A stretch of 64,000 nucleotides of DNA from Populus alba (GCF_005239225.2 NC_133297.1:19208147-19272146), one strand, 5' to 3'; positions 47,059 through 60,300 are shown, counted from the stretch's first letter. Numbers and translations are program-made. Notes: generated by a model not told the origin, from the letters alone.

Positions 47059-47664
47059 ACCTCTATAGAATTATGATGATAACTATGTTAGGTAAATAAT
47101 TTTGCAAAAATATTGGTTTACCTCGAGATTATCCAACAAGCTAATTACAACTTCTCATAAATATTCATTATCAATTATCAACGTCCATACAAATTTATAC
47201 ATATAAATTTACAGAAATTAGAACTTCGCAATAGCACTGATAAAAATTAAAATGGACCCGTTAAACAAGCTATTAATTATTTCACCACAACACATGTAAT
47301 TCAGTAATTGAACAAAGTTTCAATAATTTACAAACAAATATAATTTTACAAAATCTAAAACAAACCATAACAAGTACAAAATTGTACATTCATACTAGAA
47401 GTTTGTTTGAGAAATAATAATAAAACATGTACATACACTAACAAAATACATATACTAAAAAAACAATAAAATTGACATTTAAAATTAACAATTAAATGTT
47501 AAAATTAAAAAAGATAGATTTACTTAAAGAAAATGATAAAATCCATAATAAATCAGAATACGGATGTTGTGACTACAAAACTTCAAAAAATATGACTTGT
47601 GTAATTTACCGACATAATTATTCCGTCAGTAATTCCATTGGTTTTACGCGAATTTCTGGTAGTG
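47059..47664 (-). repeat. CACTA 3 terminal region and TIR
   Basis: AT-rich 5' region of the transposase followed by subterminal motifs TTACCGACATAATTATTCCG and the TIR at about 47640-47664. No coding region is supported here. Confidence 0.7.
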
Positions 47665-48074
47665 ATATATTTTATAAAATTGTTTGTTTTTCATGTGTTA
47701 TGGTTTCATTTCCTTTTCTATCTTTTTATTAACCACCTTCAACAAGGCTATATATATCTATTGATCAAATCACACTATCTTGCTGCTTAACCTCAAGCAT
47801 TACCCAGTTGTAATAAACTTGACCGACTAATTTCACAAATACATGGAGGATAGGTCGTTCTAGAAAAAACATATTATATCAACATTTCTTTGCAAGCCTA
47901 TACACACACACACTGAATCTCCCTAATTTACTAGTAAAAAGATGATGGCTTCACCATTTTAATTAAGTGAGAAAGAGAATGGCATAAAGCACCAATCACC
48001 TCCAAAAGGCTCTATACATGGGTACTCTTCAGGTGCACTCACTAGGGTAAGTGCAAGCATTATAGCCTGTAGTT
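47665..48074. other. Short unique stretch between CACTA 3 and the satellite
   Basis: This is one of few segments not assignable to a repeat. On the minus strand a reading frame from about 48108 to 47965 ends with ADKLQAIMLALTLVSAPEEY, then a further 20 residues containing PFGGDWCFMPFSFSLN and TAA; the upstream part is satellite. It could be a relic of a host exon. I do not recognise the family, and a 40-codon frame can arise by chance. Confidence 0.3.
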
Positions 48075-50386
48075 TATCCGCAAATTGCTCAACATTTGGA
48101 TTGTTACTGTCTCGTTTTTTGAACTGTTACTATCTGATCTCTCCTCAGTTGTTTCACTATTTCTGGAGTTACTGAACTCCGATTCAAGCGAGATCAGTCT
48201 CATTGGAAAGCTAAGTCATGAGGCTACAAGTTCTCTGCAGAAAGAAGAACCTAGTTCTGCATCTAAGAGAGACAAAATTGCTCATCATTTGGACCGTTAC
48301 TGTCTCCTTTTTTGAATTGTTACTGTGACCTCTACTAAGTTTTGTAACTATATCTGGAGTTATAGAACTCTGATCCAAACGAGATCAGAATCAGAGGAAA
48401 TCAGGCTACAAGTTTGGTAGGAAAGAAGAACCCAGTTCTGCATCTAAGAGAGTCAAAATTGCTCATCATTTGGATTGTTACTATCTTGTTTTTTGAACTG
48501 TTACTGTCTGACCTCTCCTCAGATGTTTTACTATTTTTGGAGTTACTAAACTTTGATTCAAACGAGATCAGTCTCGATGGAAAGCTAAGTCATGAGGCTA
48601 GAAGTTCTCTATGGAAAGAAGAGCCTGGTTCTACATCTAAGAGAGTCAAAATTGCTCATCATTTGGACCGTTATTGTCTCGTTCTTTGAACTGTTACTGC
48701 GACCTCTACTCAGATTTGTAACTATATCTGGAGTTATAGAACTCTGATTCAAATGAGATCAGAATTAGAGGAAAGCTAAGAGATGAGGATACAAGTTCAT
48801 TAGGAAAGAATAACCCAGTTTTGCCTCTAAGACAGTCAAAATTTCTCATCATTTGGACTGTTACAATCTCCTTTTTTGAACTTTTACTGTCTGACCTCTC
48901 CTCAGATTATTAAATATATCTGGAGTCATAGAACTCTGATTCAAGCGAGATCAGTCTCGTTGGAAAGCTAACACGTGAGGCTAAAAGTTCTATGCTGAAA
49001 GAAGAACCTGATTTTACATCTAAGACAGTCAAAATTGCATATCATTTGGACTGTTACTGTCTTGTTTTTTGAACTGTTACTGTCTGACCTCCCCTCAGAT
49101 TTTTAACTATATCTAGAGTTATAGAACTCCGATTCAAACGAGATGAGAATCAGAGGAAAGCCTAGACAAGAGGCTACAAGTTTGCTAGGAAAGAAGAACC
49201 CGGTTTTCCGTCTAAGACAATCAAAATTTCTCACTATTTGGACTGTTACTATCTCGTTTTTTTGAACTATTACTGTCTGACCTCTCTTCAGATTATTAAA
49301 TATATCTGGAGTTATAAAACTCCGATTCAAGCGAGATCAGTCTGGTTGGAAAGCTAAGACATGAGGCTACAAGTTCTCTGTGGAAAGAAGAACCCAATTC
49401 TGCATATAAAAGAGTCAAAATTGCTCATCATTTGGACCGTTACTGTCTCGTTCTTTGAACTGTTACTGCGACCTCTACTCAGATTTGTAACTATATCTGG
49501 AGTTATAGAACTCTAATTCAAATGAGATCAGAATCAGAGAAAAGTTAAGACATGAGGCTACAAGTTCGTTAGGAAAGAAGAACCTAGTTTTGCCTCTAAG
49601 ATAGTCAAAATTTATCATCATTTGGATTGTTACTATCTCGTTTTTTGAACTTTTACTATCTGACCTCTCCTCAGATTATTAAATATATCTGGAGTCATAG
49701 AACTTTGATTCAAGCGAGATCAGTCTCGCTGGAAAGCTAACACATGAGGCTAAAAGTTCTATGCTGAAAGAAGAACCTGGTTTTCCATCTAAGACAGTCA
49801 AAATTGCACATCATTTGGACTGTTACTGTCTTGTTTTTTGAACTGTTACTGTCTCATCTCCCCTCAGATTTTTAACTATATCTGGAGTTATAGAACTCCG
49901 ATTCAAAAGAGATCAGAATCGGAGGAAAGCTTAGACAAGAGGCTACAAGTTCGCTGGGAAAGAAGAACCCAGTTTTGCGTCTAAGACAATAAAAATTTCT
50001 CATTATTTGGACTGTTATTATATTGTTTTTTGAAATTTTATTGTCTGACGTCTCTTCAGATTATTAAATATATCTGGAGTTATAGAACTCCGATTCAAGC
50101 GAGATCAGTCTTGTTGGAAAGCTAAGACATGAGGCTACAATTTCACCATAGAAATAAAAATCCATTTTTGCATCTAAGACAGTCAAAATGGCTCATCATT
50201 TGGACTGTTACTGTCTCCTTTTTTGAACTGTTACTGTCTTACCTCTCGTCAGATTTTTAACTACATCTGGAGGAGTTATAGAACTCCTATTCAAGCAAGA
50301 TCAATCTCGTTGGAAAGCTAAGACCTGAGGCTACAATTTGTCTGAGGAAAGAAGAACCTGGTTCTGCATCTAAGACAGTCAAAAGT
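48075..50386. repeat. 192-bp satellite array, left block
   Basis: About 12 tandem monomers. Each contains GGACTGTTACTGTCTCGTTT, GAACTGTTACTGTCTGACCT, TATCTGGAGTTATAGAACTC, GCGAGATCAGTCTCGTTGG, GACATGAGGCTACAAGTTC and AAAATTGCTCATCATTTGG in that order. Monomers diverge visibly but keep length. The block is interrupted at 50386 by a solo LTR and resumes at 54385. Confidence 0.95.
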
Positions 50387-51062
50387 TGTAACAACCCGGC
50401 TTTTCAAGCCCAAAACAATAGTAATTTTTATTTTTTTTTTGTACTTGACACACATCATATCAGTAATTGGCGAACATGTTCCCTTCACATCATCAATATA
50501 TAATCCATACATCAACAACAACTAACATTTCATTTAAGAGTGACTCTTACATAAACTCATAATATTATGTTTGCATGATTAGAAGTTCGCATTTAAAATA
50601 TACATGCATAGTCATGAGTTTGTATTCTATCCTACAAATAGTCATCATGAATATAATCTAAGAGAATCTAATAATAGTTATACATTCAGCACGTTGATTC
50701 ATATAAAATACATCATGATTTAGAATGCAACTACATGATTACTTGCAAAAGTAGGTTCCCGTATATCGGGTTTCCTAGGCACCTTGTTGGTATGACGTCC
50801 GTACTGCAGTACAAAACATTTACAAGAATGCAATTACTTAATAATAATAATAACAATAATAATAAAAATAAGAAAATGGTCTGGTAGTTCAATGAAGCAT
50901 TAACATTATTTCATGTTTGAAGAGTGACATTTGTAGTTCCTTTATGTTCTTGGTATACACAACTTGCAGTACATATATATGCACCAATTCTTGCAATCAA
51001 CTATAATCTTAAATTCAGCCCTTCTTTTAAGACATCATTTGTCGAGGTTAACTATTCACTCA

Positions 51063-51997
51063 CCTCGGCCATCCCCTTCAAATTCCATCAGCCAGAACTA
51101 ATCAACCGTTTGTCCCGGTCATCCCTTTGAATGCCATTAGCTGAAGCTAATCATTCATTTATTCCGGTCATCCATTTGAATTCCATCAGCCGAAGCTAAT
51201 CAACCGTTTGTCCCGGTCATCCCTTCGAATGCCATTAGCTGAAGCTAATCATCCATTTATTCTGGTCATCCATTCAGATGCCATTAGCCGAAACTAATTA
51301 TTTGTTTGTCCCGGTCATCCATTTGGATGCCATTAGCTGAAGCTAATCAATTGTTTGTCCCGGTCATCCATTTGGATGCCATGAGTCGAAGTTAATTATT
51401 TGTTTGTCCCGGTCATCCCTTTGGATGCCATTAGCGGAAGCTAATCAATCGTTTGTCCCGGTCATCCATTTGGATGCCATTAGCCGAAGCTAATTATTTG
51501 TTTGTCCCGGTCATCCATTTGGATGCCATTAGCTGAAGCTAATCAATCGTTTGTCCCGGTCATCCATTCGGATGCCATTAGCCGAAGCTAATTAATCGTT
51601 TGTCCCGGTCATCCCTTCGGATGCCATTAGCCGAAGCTAATCAATTGTTTGTCCCGGTCATCCATTTGGATGCCATTAGCCGAAGCTAATTATTTGTTTG
51701 TCCCGGTCATCCCTTTGGATGCCATTAGCTGAAGCTAATCAATCATTTGTCCCAGTCATCCATTCAGATGCCATTAGCAGAAGCTAATTAATCGTTTGTC
51801 CCGGTCATCCCTTCGGATGCCATTAGCCGAAGCTAATCAATTATTTTTCCCGGTCATCCATTCAGATTCCATCAGCCGAAGCTAATCAACCGTTTATTCC
51901 GGTCATCCATTCAGATGCCATTAGCCGAAACTAATTATTTGTTTGTCCCGGTCATCCATTTGGATGTCATTAGCCGAAGCTAATCAATTGTTTGTCA
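51063..51997. repeat. 49-bp minisatellite in solo LTR B, about 19 units
   Basis: Consensus unit parts are GCCATTAGCCGAAGCTAAT and CGTTTGTCCCGGTCATCCAT. TTAGC-CGAA-GCTAA is a perfect 5-base stem with a four-base loop. Units vary mainly at AATTATTTG/AATCAATCG and CATTTGG/CATTCGG/CCTTCGG. Confidence 0.95.
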
Positions 51998-52508
51998 ACA
52001 TTTAAGCATTTGGCAAATCTGGTATCTAAATTAACATAATACAGTAACATTCATGATAAAGTATTTTCATTATTCAACATTATTTAAAAGGAAGGTGGAA
52101 GTCACCTACCTGCAGTAGAAGTTCTACTCGTGCTCCCCTGTTGCTGTTGTTGCACCACACCGGTGGTCCCTCCTACAGTCACAGACTCATCTCATAAATT
52201 TTCCTAATTCAAGGAAATGTTTTATAATAATCATATCAATAGTTAATAAATCTTTCTATCTTTATATCTTACATTTTTCTCATTACACTCATTAATGTTG
52301 TCATCCTTTATCCAACCATAGTTGTCATTCCTTTAGACCGATATTATAGAGAATCCATATTCATCTATTACTCATATGTTACTTTCTTATGCATGTTCAT
52401 TTCCTCATAATAACATACATACATATATCATGTATATTTTCAGAGTTAGTATCTCAATATGCAAGTGTTCGTATGACTTAATTCTTTTATATAGTATTCC
52501 CGTGGAAG

Positions 52509-52943
52509 TCTACTGTTACTGTCTAACTTTGAACTGTTACTGTCCAATTTCCAACTGTTACTGTCTAACTTTGAACTATTACTGTCCAATTTTTAACTAT
52601 TACGGTCTGACTTTGAAGTGTAATTGTTTGACTTTTTGAACTGTTACTGTTTGACTTTTCCAACTGTTACTGTCTGACTTTTCCAACTGTTACTGTCTAG
52701 ACATTTGAACTGTTACTGTCTAACTTTGAACTGTTACTTGTCTAAACATTGAACTGTTACTGTTTAGACATTTGAACTGTTACTGTCTAACTTTGAACTG
52801 TTACTATCTAAACATTAAACTGTTACTGTCTAGACATTTGAACTGTTATTGTCTAACTTTGAACTGTTACTTGTCTAAACATTGAACTGTTACTGTCTAG
52901 ACATTTGAACTGTTACTGTCCACACATTGAACCGTTACTACCT
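52509..52943. repeat. ACTGTTACTGTCT short-period array in solo LTR B
   Basis: About 20 copies of AACTGTTACTGTCTAAC-type units of 20-25 bp with AGACATTTG or TTTG spacers. Equivalent to 3580-3946 in LTR A and to the doubled motif in each satellite monomer. Confidence 0.92.
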
Positions 52944-53095
52944 CAACACTCATCAGATTTTTAACTATATCTAGAGTTATAGAACTCTGTTTCAAGTGAG
53001 ATTAGTCTCGCTGGAAAGCTAATACACAAGGCTACAAGTTCTCTTAAGGAAGGAGAACCTAGTTCTGCCTTTGAGATAGTCAAAATTGCTCATCA
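52944..53095. repeat. Single satellite-like monomer inside solo LTR B
   Basis: Contains ATCAGATTTTTAACTATATC, AGAGTTATAGAACTCTG, GAGATTAGTCTCGCTGGAAAG, GGCTACAAGTTCTCTTAAGG and AGTCAAAATTGCTCATCA, in satellite order. It adjoins the ACTGTTACTGTCT array, so the LTR holds the full monomer once. Confidence 0.9.
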
Positions 53096-54379
53096 ACAAA
53101 CACTACCCTACAGGGTCTGTCAGGACCCAATCTCGGTTGATGACCTATAGTTAGGGTTCCACAGCTCCATATTGAGCAAGACCAATTTCTTAGTTAGCTA
53201 ACATCCAAAACTACAATTACTATGAAGAAACTTTATCTTAATTCTCTCATCCTTCTACTCGAATTCCCTCCAAAAGTTAGGAGACGAATCTGTCCAGATT
53301 CATCAACCTTTCCAATTACACACAACATCCACAATTTAAATTTTTCTCTATCATCTCAACCCCTGGCCATATCACATATCGTTTAAGACTGTAAAAAAAA
53401 GAATATCTTTATAAGAGCCAATTTATCCTATTTATTTCAATCTTCCCTCTTACCGTCAAAATAAAACATTCTTGTCGATTTTATAAACTTTCCGAACAAT
53501 ATTCTTTTAAACACAATCATTCACATAGTTTCTATCAACCATAAATAACAAACGAATAATATTCCAAACAATCTATACTGTCAAGTTGTAATGCATTATT
53601 ATGAGTATAACATATCCAAATATTAACTTCATCAAATGGTGAAATTTCTAGAAATATGGGTTTAACCGAACTGACCTCAAACTTGCAGACCTACTGTGTG
53701 AGATACACAATTTCTATACTGAATGTTTGTTTCAGATCTCCACTGTTCAGAATCTACACAGAATCAGGAAGAACAATATATCCAAGTTATAGCCTAATCC
53801 AACGGTGGTTGAAGGAGAAAACAGACAACAAAGAAGACTATCAAGAAGTGTATTTTCCCAGATATATTCCTCCCACAGTATCTCTCAAACGGGGACTGAT
53901 ATAGAGAATTCCTATGGTGCTAATGTACACAACATGGATGAGAACAACATATCCAAATATCATGCTGATCCAACGGTGGAAAGTGGAGTTATAGTTGTCG
54001 GTTGATCTGCCATCAATATATCTTCCCTCCAGCCTCTCTCTAAACTCTCTCTTACTCTTGCCAGTCCCCCCAAGAGAGAAAATAGAATGATATTTATGGT
54101 TCTAACATCTTATTAATTGCACATTTATCCCCACCCCTTTTTATCATTTGTACATAAACTCCCAACCTTTTGTTATTTGAATATTGACCTTTCTTGATCT
54201 TCCATATTCATTTTGTCCTCACAAAAGTTTTTCTTTTCAATGATTTAGTACTATATTCACTTTTTTTTATTTCATTAATTTCACTATTTTTATCTTGATT
54301 TAGGTTTCTTTAATTTAATTTAACCCATTTTACCATTGGTTAAATTTCTCTTCTAGAAAATTATAACCGGGGGTTTACA
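53096..54379. other. Tail of solo LTR B, no gene
   Basis: AT-rich, with a second more diverged monomer-like stretch at 53135-53225 (CTATAGTTAGGGTTCCACAG). Open frames at 53656-54005 have no recognisable family and overlap one another. Confidence 0.6.
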
Positions 54380-54384
54380 AAAGT

Positions 54385-57300
54385 GCTCATCATTTGGACT
54401 GTTAATGTCTCCTTTTATGAACTGTTACTGTCTGACTTCTCCTCAGATGTTTTACTATTTCTTGAGTTATAGAACTCCGATTCAAGCAAGATCAGTCTCG
54501 TTGGAAAGCTAAGACATGAGGCTACAAGTTCTCAGTGGAAAGAAGAACCCGATTCTGCATATAAAAGAGTCAAAATTGCTCATCATTTGGACCGTTACTG
54601 TCTCGTTCTTTGAACTGTTACTGCGACCTCTACTCAGATTTGTAACTATATCTGGAGTTATAGAACTCTAATTCAAATGAGATCAGAATCAGAGAAAAGC
54701 TAAGACATGAGGCTACAAGTTCGTTAGGAAAGAAGAACCTAGTTTTGCCTCTAAGATAGTCAAAATTTATCATCATTTCGAATGTTACTATCTCTTTTTT
54801 GAACTTTTACTATCTGACCTCTCCTCAGATTATTAAATATATCTGGAGTCATAGAACTCTGATTCAAGCGAGATCAGTCTCACTGGAAAGCTAACACATG
54901 AGGCTAAAAGTTCTATGCTGAAAGAAGAACCCGGTTTTCCATCTAAGACAGTCAAAATTGCACATCATTTGGACTGTTACTATCTTGTTTTTTGAACTGT
55001 TATTGTCTCATCTCCCCTCAGATTTTTAACTATATCTGGAGTTATAGAACTCCGATTCAAAAGAGATCAGAATTGGAGGAAAGCTTAGACAAGAGGCTAC
55101 ACGTTCGTTGGGAAAGAAGAACCCAGTTTTGCGTCTAAGACAAAAAAAATTTCTCATTATTTGGACTGTTATTATATTGTTTTTTGAAATTTTATTGTCT
55201 GACGTCTCTTCAGATTATTAAATATATCTGGAGTTATAGAACTCCGATTCAAGCGAGATCAGTCTTGTTGGAAAGCTAAGACATGAGGCTACAAGTTCAC
55301 CGCAGAAATAAAAATCCATTTTTGCATCTAAGACAGTCAAAATGGCTCATCATTTGGACTGTTACTGTCTCTTTTTTTGAACTGTTACTGTCTTACCTCC
55401 CGTCAGATTTTTAACTACATCTGGAGGAGTTATAGAACTCCTATTCAAGTAAGATCAATCTCGTTGCAAAGCTAAGACCTAAGGCTACAAGTTGTCTGAG
55501 GAAAGAAGAACCTGGTTCTGCATCTAAGACAGTCAAAATTGCTCATCATTTGGACTGTTACTGTCTCCTTTTTTGAACTGTTACTGTCTTACCTCTCATC
55601 AGATGTTTTACTATTTCTTGAGTTAGAGAACTCTGATTTAAGCGAGATCAGTCTCGTTGGAAAGTTAAGACATGAGGCTACAAGTTTCTATGGAAAGAAG
55701 AACCCGGTTTTGCATCTAAGAGAGAGTCAAAATTTCTCATCATTTGGATTGTTACTATCTCGTTTTTTGAACTGTTACTGTCTGACCTCTCCTCAAATGT
55801 TTTACTATTTTTGGAGTTACTGAACTCCGATTCAAGCAAGATCACTCTCGATGGAAAGCTAAGTCTTGAGGCTACAAGTTATCTATGGAAAGAAAAGTCT
55901 GGTTCTGCATTTAAGAGAGTCAAAATTGCTCATCATTTGGACCGTTACTGTCTCGTTCTTTGAACTGTTACTGCGACCTCTACTCAGATTTGTAACTATA
56001 ACTGTAGTTATAGAACTCTGATTCAAATGAGATCAGAATTGGAGGAAAGCTAAGACATGAGGCTACAAGTTTGTTAGGAAAGAAGAACCCAGTTTTACCT
56101 CTAAGACAGTCAAAATTTCTCATCATTTGGACTGTTACTATCTCGTTTTTTGAACTTTTATTGTCTGCCCTCTCCTCAGATTATTAAATATATCTGGAGT
56201 TATAGAACTCTGATTCAAGCGAGATCAGTCTCGCTGGAAAGCTAACACATGAGGCTAAAAGTTCTATGCTGAAAGAAGAACCCGGTTTTACATCTAAGAC
56301 AGTCAAAATTGCACATCATTTGGACTGTTACTGTCTTGTTTTTTGAAGTGTTACTATCTGACCTCCCCTCATATTTTTAACTATATGTGGAGCTATAGAA
56401 CTCCGATTCAAACGAGATCAGAATCGGAGGAAAGCTTAGACATGAGGCTACAAATTCGCTGGGAAAGAAGAACCCAGTTTTGCGTCTAAGACAATCAAAA
56501 TTTGTCATTATTTGGACTGTTACTATCTCGTTTTTTGAACTATTACAGTCTGACCTCTCTTCAGATTATTAAATATATATGGAGTTATAGAACTCCGATT
56601 CAAGCGAGATCAGTCCCGTTGGAAAGCTAAGACATGAGGCTACAAGTTCACCACATAAATAAAAATCTATTTTTGCATCTAAGACAGTCAAAATTGCTCA
56701 TCATTTGGAATATTACTGTCTCCATTTTTGAACTGTTACTGTCTGACCTCTCCTCAGATTTTTAACTATATCTAGAGGAGTTATAGAACTCCTATTGAAG
56801 CAAGATCAATCTCGTTGGAAAGCTAAGACCTTAGGCTACAAGTTTTCTATGGAAAGAAGAACCTTGTTATGCATCTAAGACAGTCAAAATTGCTCATCAT
56901 TTGGACTGTTACTGTCTGACCTCTCCTCAAATGTTTTACTATTTTTGGAGTTACTGAACTCCGATTCAAAGGAGATCAGTCTCGATGGAAAGCTAAGTCA
57001 TTAGGCTAGAAGTTCTCTATGGAAAGAAGAGCCTGGTTCTGCATCTAAGAGAGTCAAAATTGCTCATCATTTGGATTGTTACTGTCTCCTTTTTGTACTG
57101 TTACTGTCTCACCTCTCCTCAGATTTTTAACTCTATCTACAGTTATAGAACTGCGATTCAAGTGAAAGTAGTTTCTTTGGAAAGCTAAGAGATGAGGCTA
57201 CAAGTTCTATGCCAAAAGAAGAACCCGATTCTACATCTAAGACAATCAAAATTGCTCATCATTTGGACTGTTACTGTCTTGTTTTTTGAACTGTTACTGT

Positions 57301-60300
57301 CTGACCTCTCCTCAGATGTTTTACTATTTCTTGAGGTACTAAACTCTAACTCAGGTGAGATCAGTCTCGTTGGGAAGCCAAGACATGAGTCTACAAGTTC
57401 TCTATGGAAAGAAGAACCCAATTGTGCATCGAAGATAGTCAAAATTGCTCATCATTTGGACTGTTACTGTCTCGTTTTTTGAACTCTTATTGTCTGACCT
57501 CTCCTCAGATGTTTAACAATATCAGGAGTTATAGAACTCCGATTCAAGCGAGAATAGTCTCCTTGGAACGCTAAGACATGAGGATACAAGTTCTCTATGA
57601 AAAGAAGAACCCGGTTTTGCATCAAAGATAGTAAAAATTGCTCATCATTTGGACTGTTATTGTCTTGTTTCTTGAACTGTTACTATCTGACGTCTCCTCA
57701 GATGTTTAACTACATCTGGAGTTATAGAACTTCGATTCAAACGAGATCAGAATTGGAGGAAAGCTAAGACATGAGCCTACAAGTTCGGTAGGAAAGAAGA
57801 ACCCAGTTTTGCGTCTAAGATAGTCAAAATTTCTCATCATTTGGACTATTACTGTCTCTTTTTTTGAACTGTTACTCTCTGACCTCTCCTCGGATGTTTT
57901 ACTATAGCTAGAGTTATAAAACTCTGATTCAAGCGAGATCAGTCTCGTTGGAAAGCTAAGACTTGAGGCTACAAGTTCTGTGTGGAAAGAAGAACATGGT
58001 TCTGCCTCTAAAAATAGTAAAAAATGCACATCATTTGGACTGTCACTGTCTTGTTTTTTGAACTGTTACTGTCTGACTTATCCTTAGATGTTTAACTACA
58101 TCTGGAGTTGTAGAACTCTGATTCAAACGAGATTAGAATCGAAGGAAAGCAAAGACATGAGGCTACAAGTTCTCTGGGGAAGAAGAACCCAATTGTGCAT
58201 CGAAGATAGTCAAAATTGCTCATCATTTGGACTGTTACTGTCTCGTTTTTTGAACTCTTATTGTCTGACCTCTCCTCAGATGTTTAACAATATCAGGAGT
58301 TATAGAACTCCGATTCAAGCGAGAATAGTCTCCTTGGAACGCTAAGACATGAGGATACAAGTTCTCTATGAAAAGAAGAACCCGGTTTTGCATCAAAGAT
58401 AGTAAAAATTGCTCATCATTTGGACTGTTATTGTCTTGTTTCTTGAACTGTTACTATCTGACGTCTCCTCAGATGTTTAACTACATCTGGAGTTATAGAA
58501 CTTCGATTCAAACGAGATCAGAATTGGAGGAAAGCTAAGACATGAGCCTACAAGTTCGGTAGGAAAGAAGAACCCAGTTTTGCGTCTAAGATAGTCAAAA
58601 TTTCTCATCATTTGGACTATTACTGTCTCTTTTTTTGAACTGTTACTCTCTGACCTCTCCTCGGATGTTTTACTATAGCTAGAGTTATAAAACTCTGATT
58701 CAAGCGAGATCAGTCTCGTTGGAAAGCTAAGACTTGAGGCTACAAGTTCTGTGTGGAAAGAAGAACATGGTTCTGCCTCTAAAATAGTAAAAAATGCACA
58801 TCATTTGGACTGTCACTGTCTTGTTTTTTGAACTGTTACTGTCTGACTTATCCTTAGATGTTTAACTACATCTGGAGTTGTAGAACTCTGATTCAAACGA
58901 GATTAGAATCGAAGGAAAGGGAAGACATGAGGCTACAAGTTCGCTGGGGAAGAAGAACCCAATTGTGCATCGAAGATAGTCAAAATTGCTCATCATTTGG
59001 ACTGTTACTGTCTCGTTTTTTGAACTCTTATTGTCTGACCTCTCCTCAGATGTTTAACAATATCAAGAGTTATAGAACTCCGATTCAAGCGAGAATAGTC
59101 TCCTTGGAACGCTAAGACATGAGGATACAAGTTCTCTATGAAAAGAAGAACCCGGTTTTGCATCAAAGATAGTAAAAATTGCTCATCATTTGGACTGTTA
59201 TTGTCTTGTTTCTTGAACTGTTACTATCTGACGTCTCCTCAGATGTTTAACTACATCTGGAGTTATAGAACTTCGATTCAAACGAGATCAGAATTGGAGG
59301 AAAGCTAAGACATGAGCCTACAAGTTCGGTAGGACAGAAGAACCCAGTTTTGCGTCTAAGATAGTCAAAATTTCTCATCATTTGGACTATTACTGTCTCT
59401 TTTTTTGAACTGTTACTCTCTGACCTCTCCTCGGATGTTTTACTATAGCTAGAGTTATAAAACTCTGATTCAAGCGAGATCAGTCTCGTTGGAAAGCTAA
59501 GACTTGAGGCTACAAGTTATGTGTGGAAAGAAGAACATGGTTCTTCCTCTAAGACAGTCAAAATTGCTCATCATTTGGACTGTCACTGTCTTGTTTTTTG
59601 AACTGTTAATGTCTGACCTCCCCTCAGATGTTTAACTACATCTGGAGTTCTAGAACTCCGATTGAAACGAGATCAGAATCAGAGGAAAGGGAAGACATGA
59701 GGCTACAAGTTCGCTGGGGAAGAAGAACCCAATTGTGCATCGAAGATAGTCAAAATTGCTCATCATTTGGACTGTTACTGTCTCGTTTTTTGAACTCTTA
59801 TTGTCTGACCTCTCCTCAGATGTTTAACAATATCAGGAGTTATAGAACTCCGATTCAAGCGAGAATAGTCTCCTTGGAACGCTAAGACATGAGGATACAA
59901 GTTCTCTATGAAAAGAAGAACCCGGTTTTGCATCAAAGATAGTAAAAATTGCTCATCATTTGGACTGTTATTGTCTTGTTTCTTGAACTGTTACTATCTG
60001 ACGTCTCCTCAGATGTTTAACTACATCTGGAGTTATAGAACTTCGATTCAAACGAGATCAGAATTGGAGGAAAGCTAAGACATGAGCCTACAAGTTCGGT
60101 AGGAAAGAAGAACCCAGTTTTGCGTCTAAGATAGTCAAAATTTCTCATCATTTGGACTATTACTGTCTCTTTTTTTGAACTGTTACTCTCTGACCTCTCC
60201 TCGGATGTTTTACTATAGCTAGAGTTATAAAACTCTGATTCAAGCGAGATCAGTCTCGTTGGAAAGCTAAGACTTGAGGCTACAAGTTCTGTGTGGAAAG

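Larger units (their letters stand above)
43391..47664 (-). mobile_element. CACTA (En/Spm) element 3, TNP2 type, interrupted
   Basis: The right terminus is ACGCGAATTTCTGGTAGTG ending at 47664, the inverted form of a CACTACCAG start, preceded by CCGACATAATTATTCCGTCAG. The transposase reads leftward: Transpos_assoc domain, TNP2, (gap with LTR segment 44430-46063), DUF4218, DUF4216, then a break at 43391 against element E after CQQVY. The left terminus is missing. Confidence 0.85.
50387..54379. mobile_element. Solo LTR B (gypsy type) inserted in the satellite
   Basis: Runs from TGTAACAACCCGG (50387) to CCGGGGGTTTACA (54379), 3,993 bp, flanked by the duplication AAAGT (50382-50386 and 54380-54384). 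No internal element sequence is present, so it arose by recombination between two LTRs. Layout resembles LTR A: hairpin minisatellite, ACTGTTACTGTCT array, satellite-like monomer, AT-rich tail. Confidence 0.93.

Noticed and set aside
51063..51997. Regular 49-bp repeats resembling a CRISPR-like array.
   Set aside because: No conserved repeat with unique spacers; the whole unit is repeated, and it lies inside a plant LTR.
53656..54005. Two overlapping frames of 82 and 66 codons inside solo LTR B.
   Set aside because: Overlapping frames in LTR tail, no recognisable family and no similar frame in LTR A.
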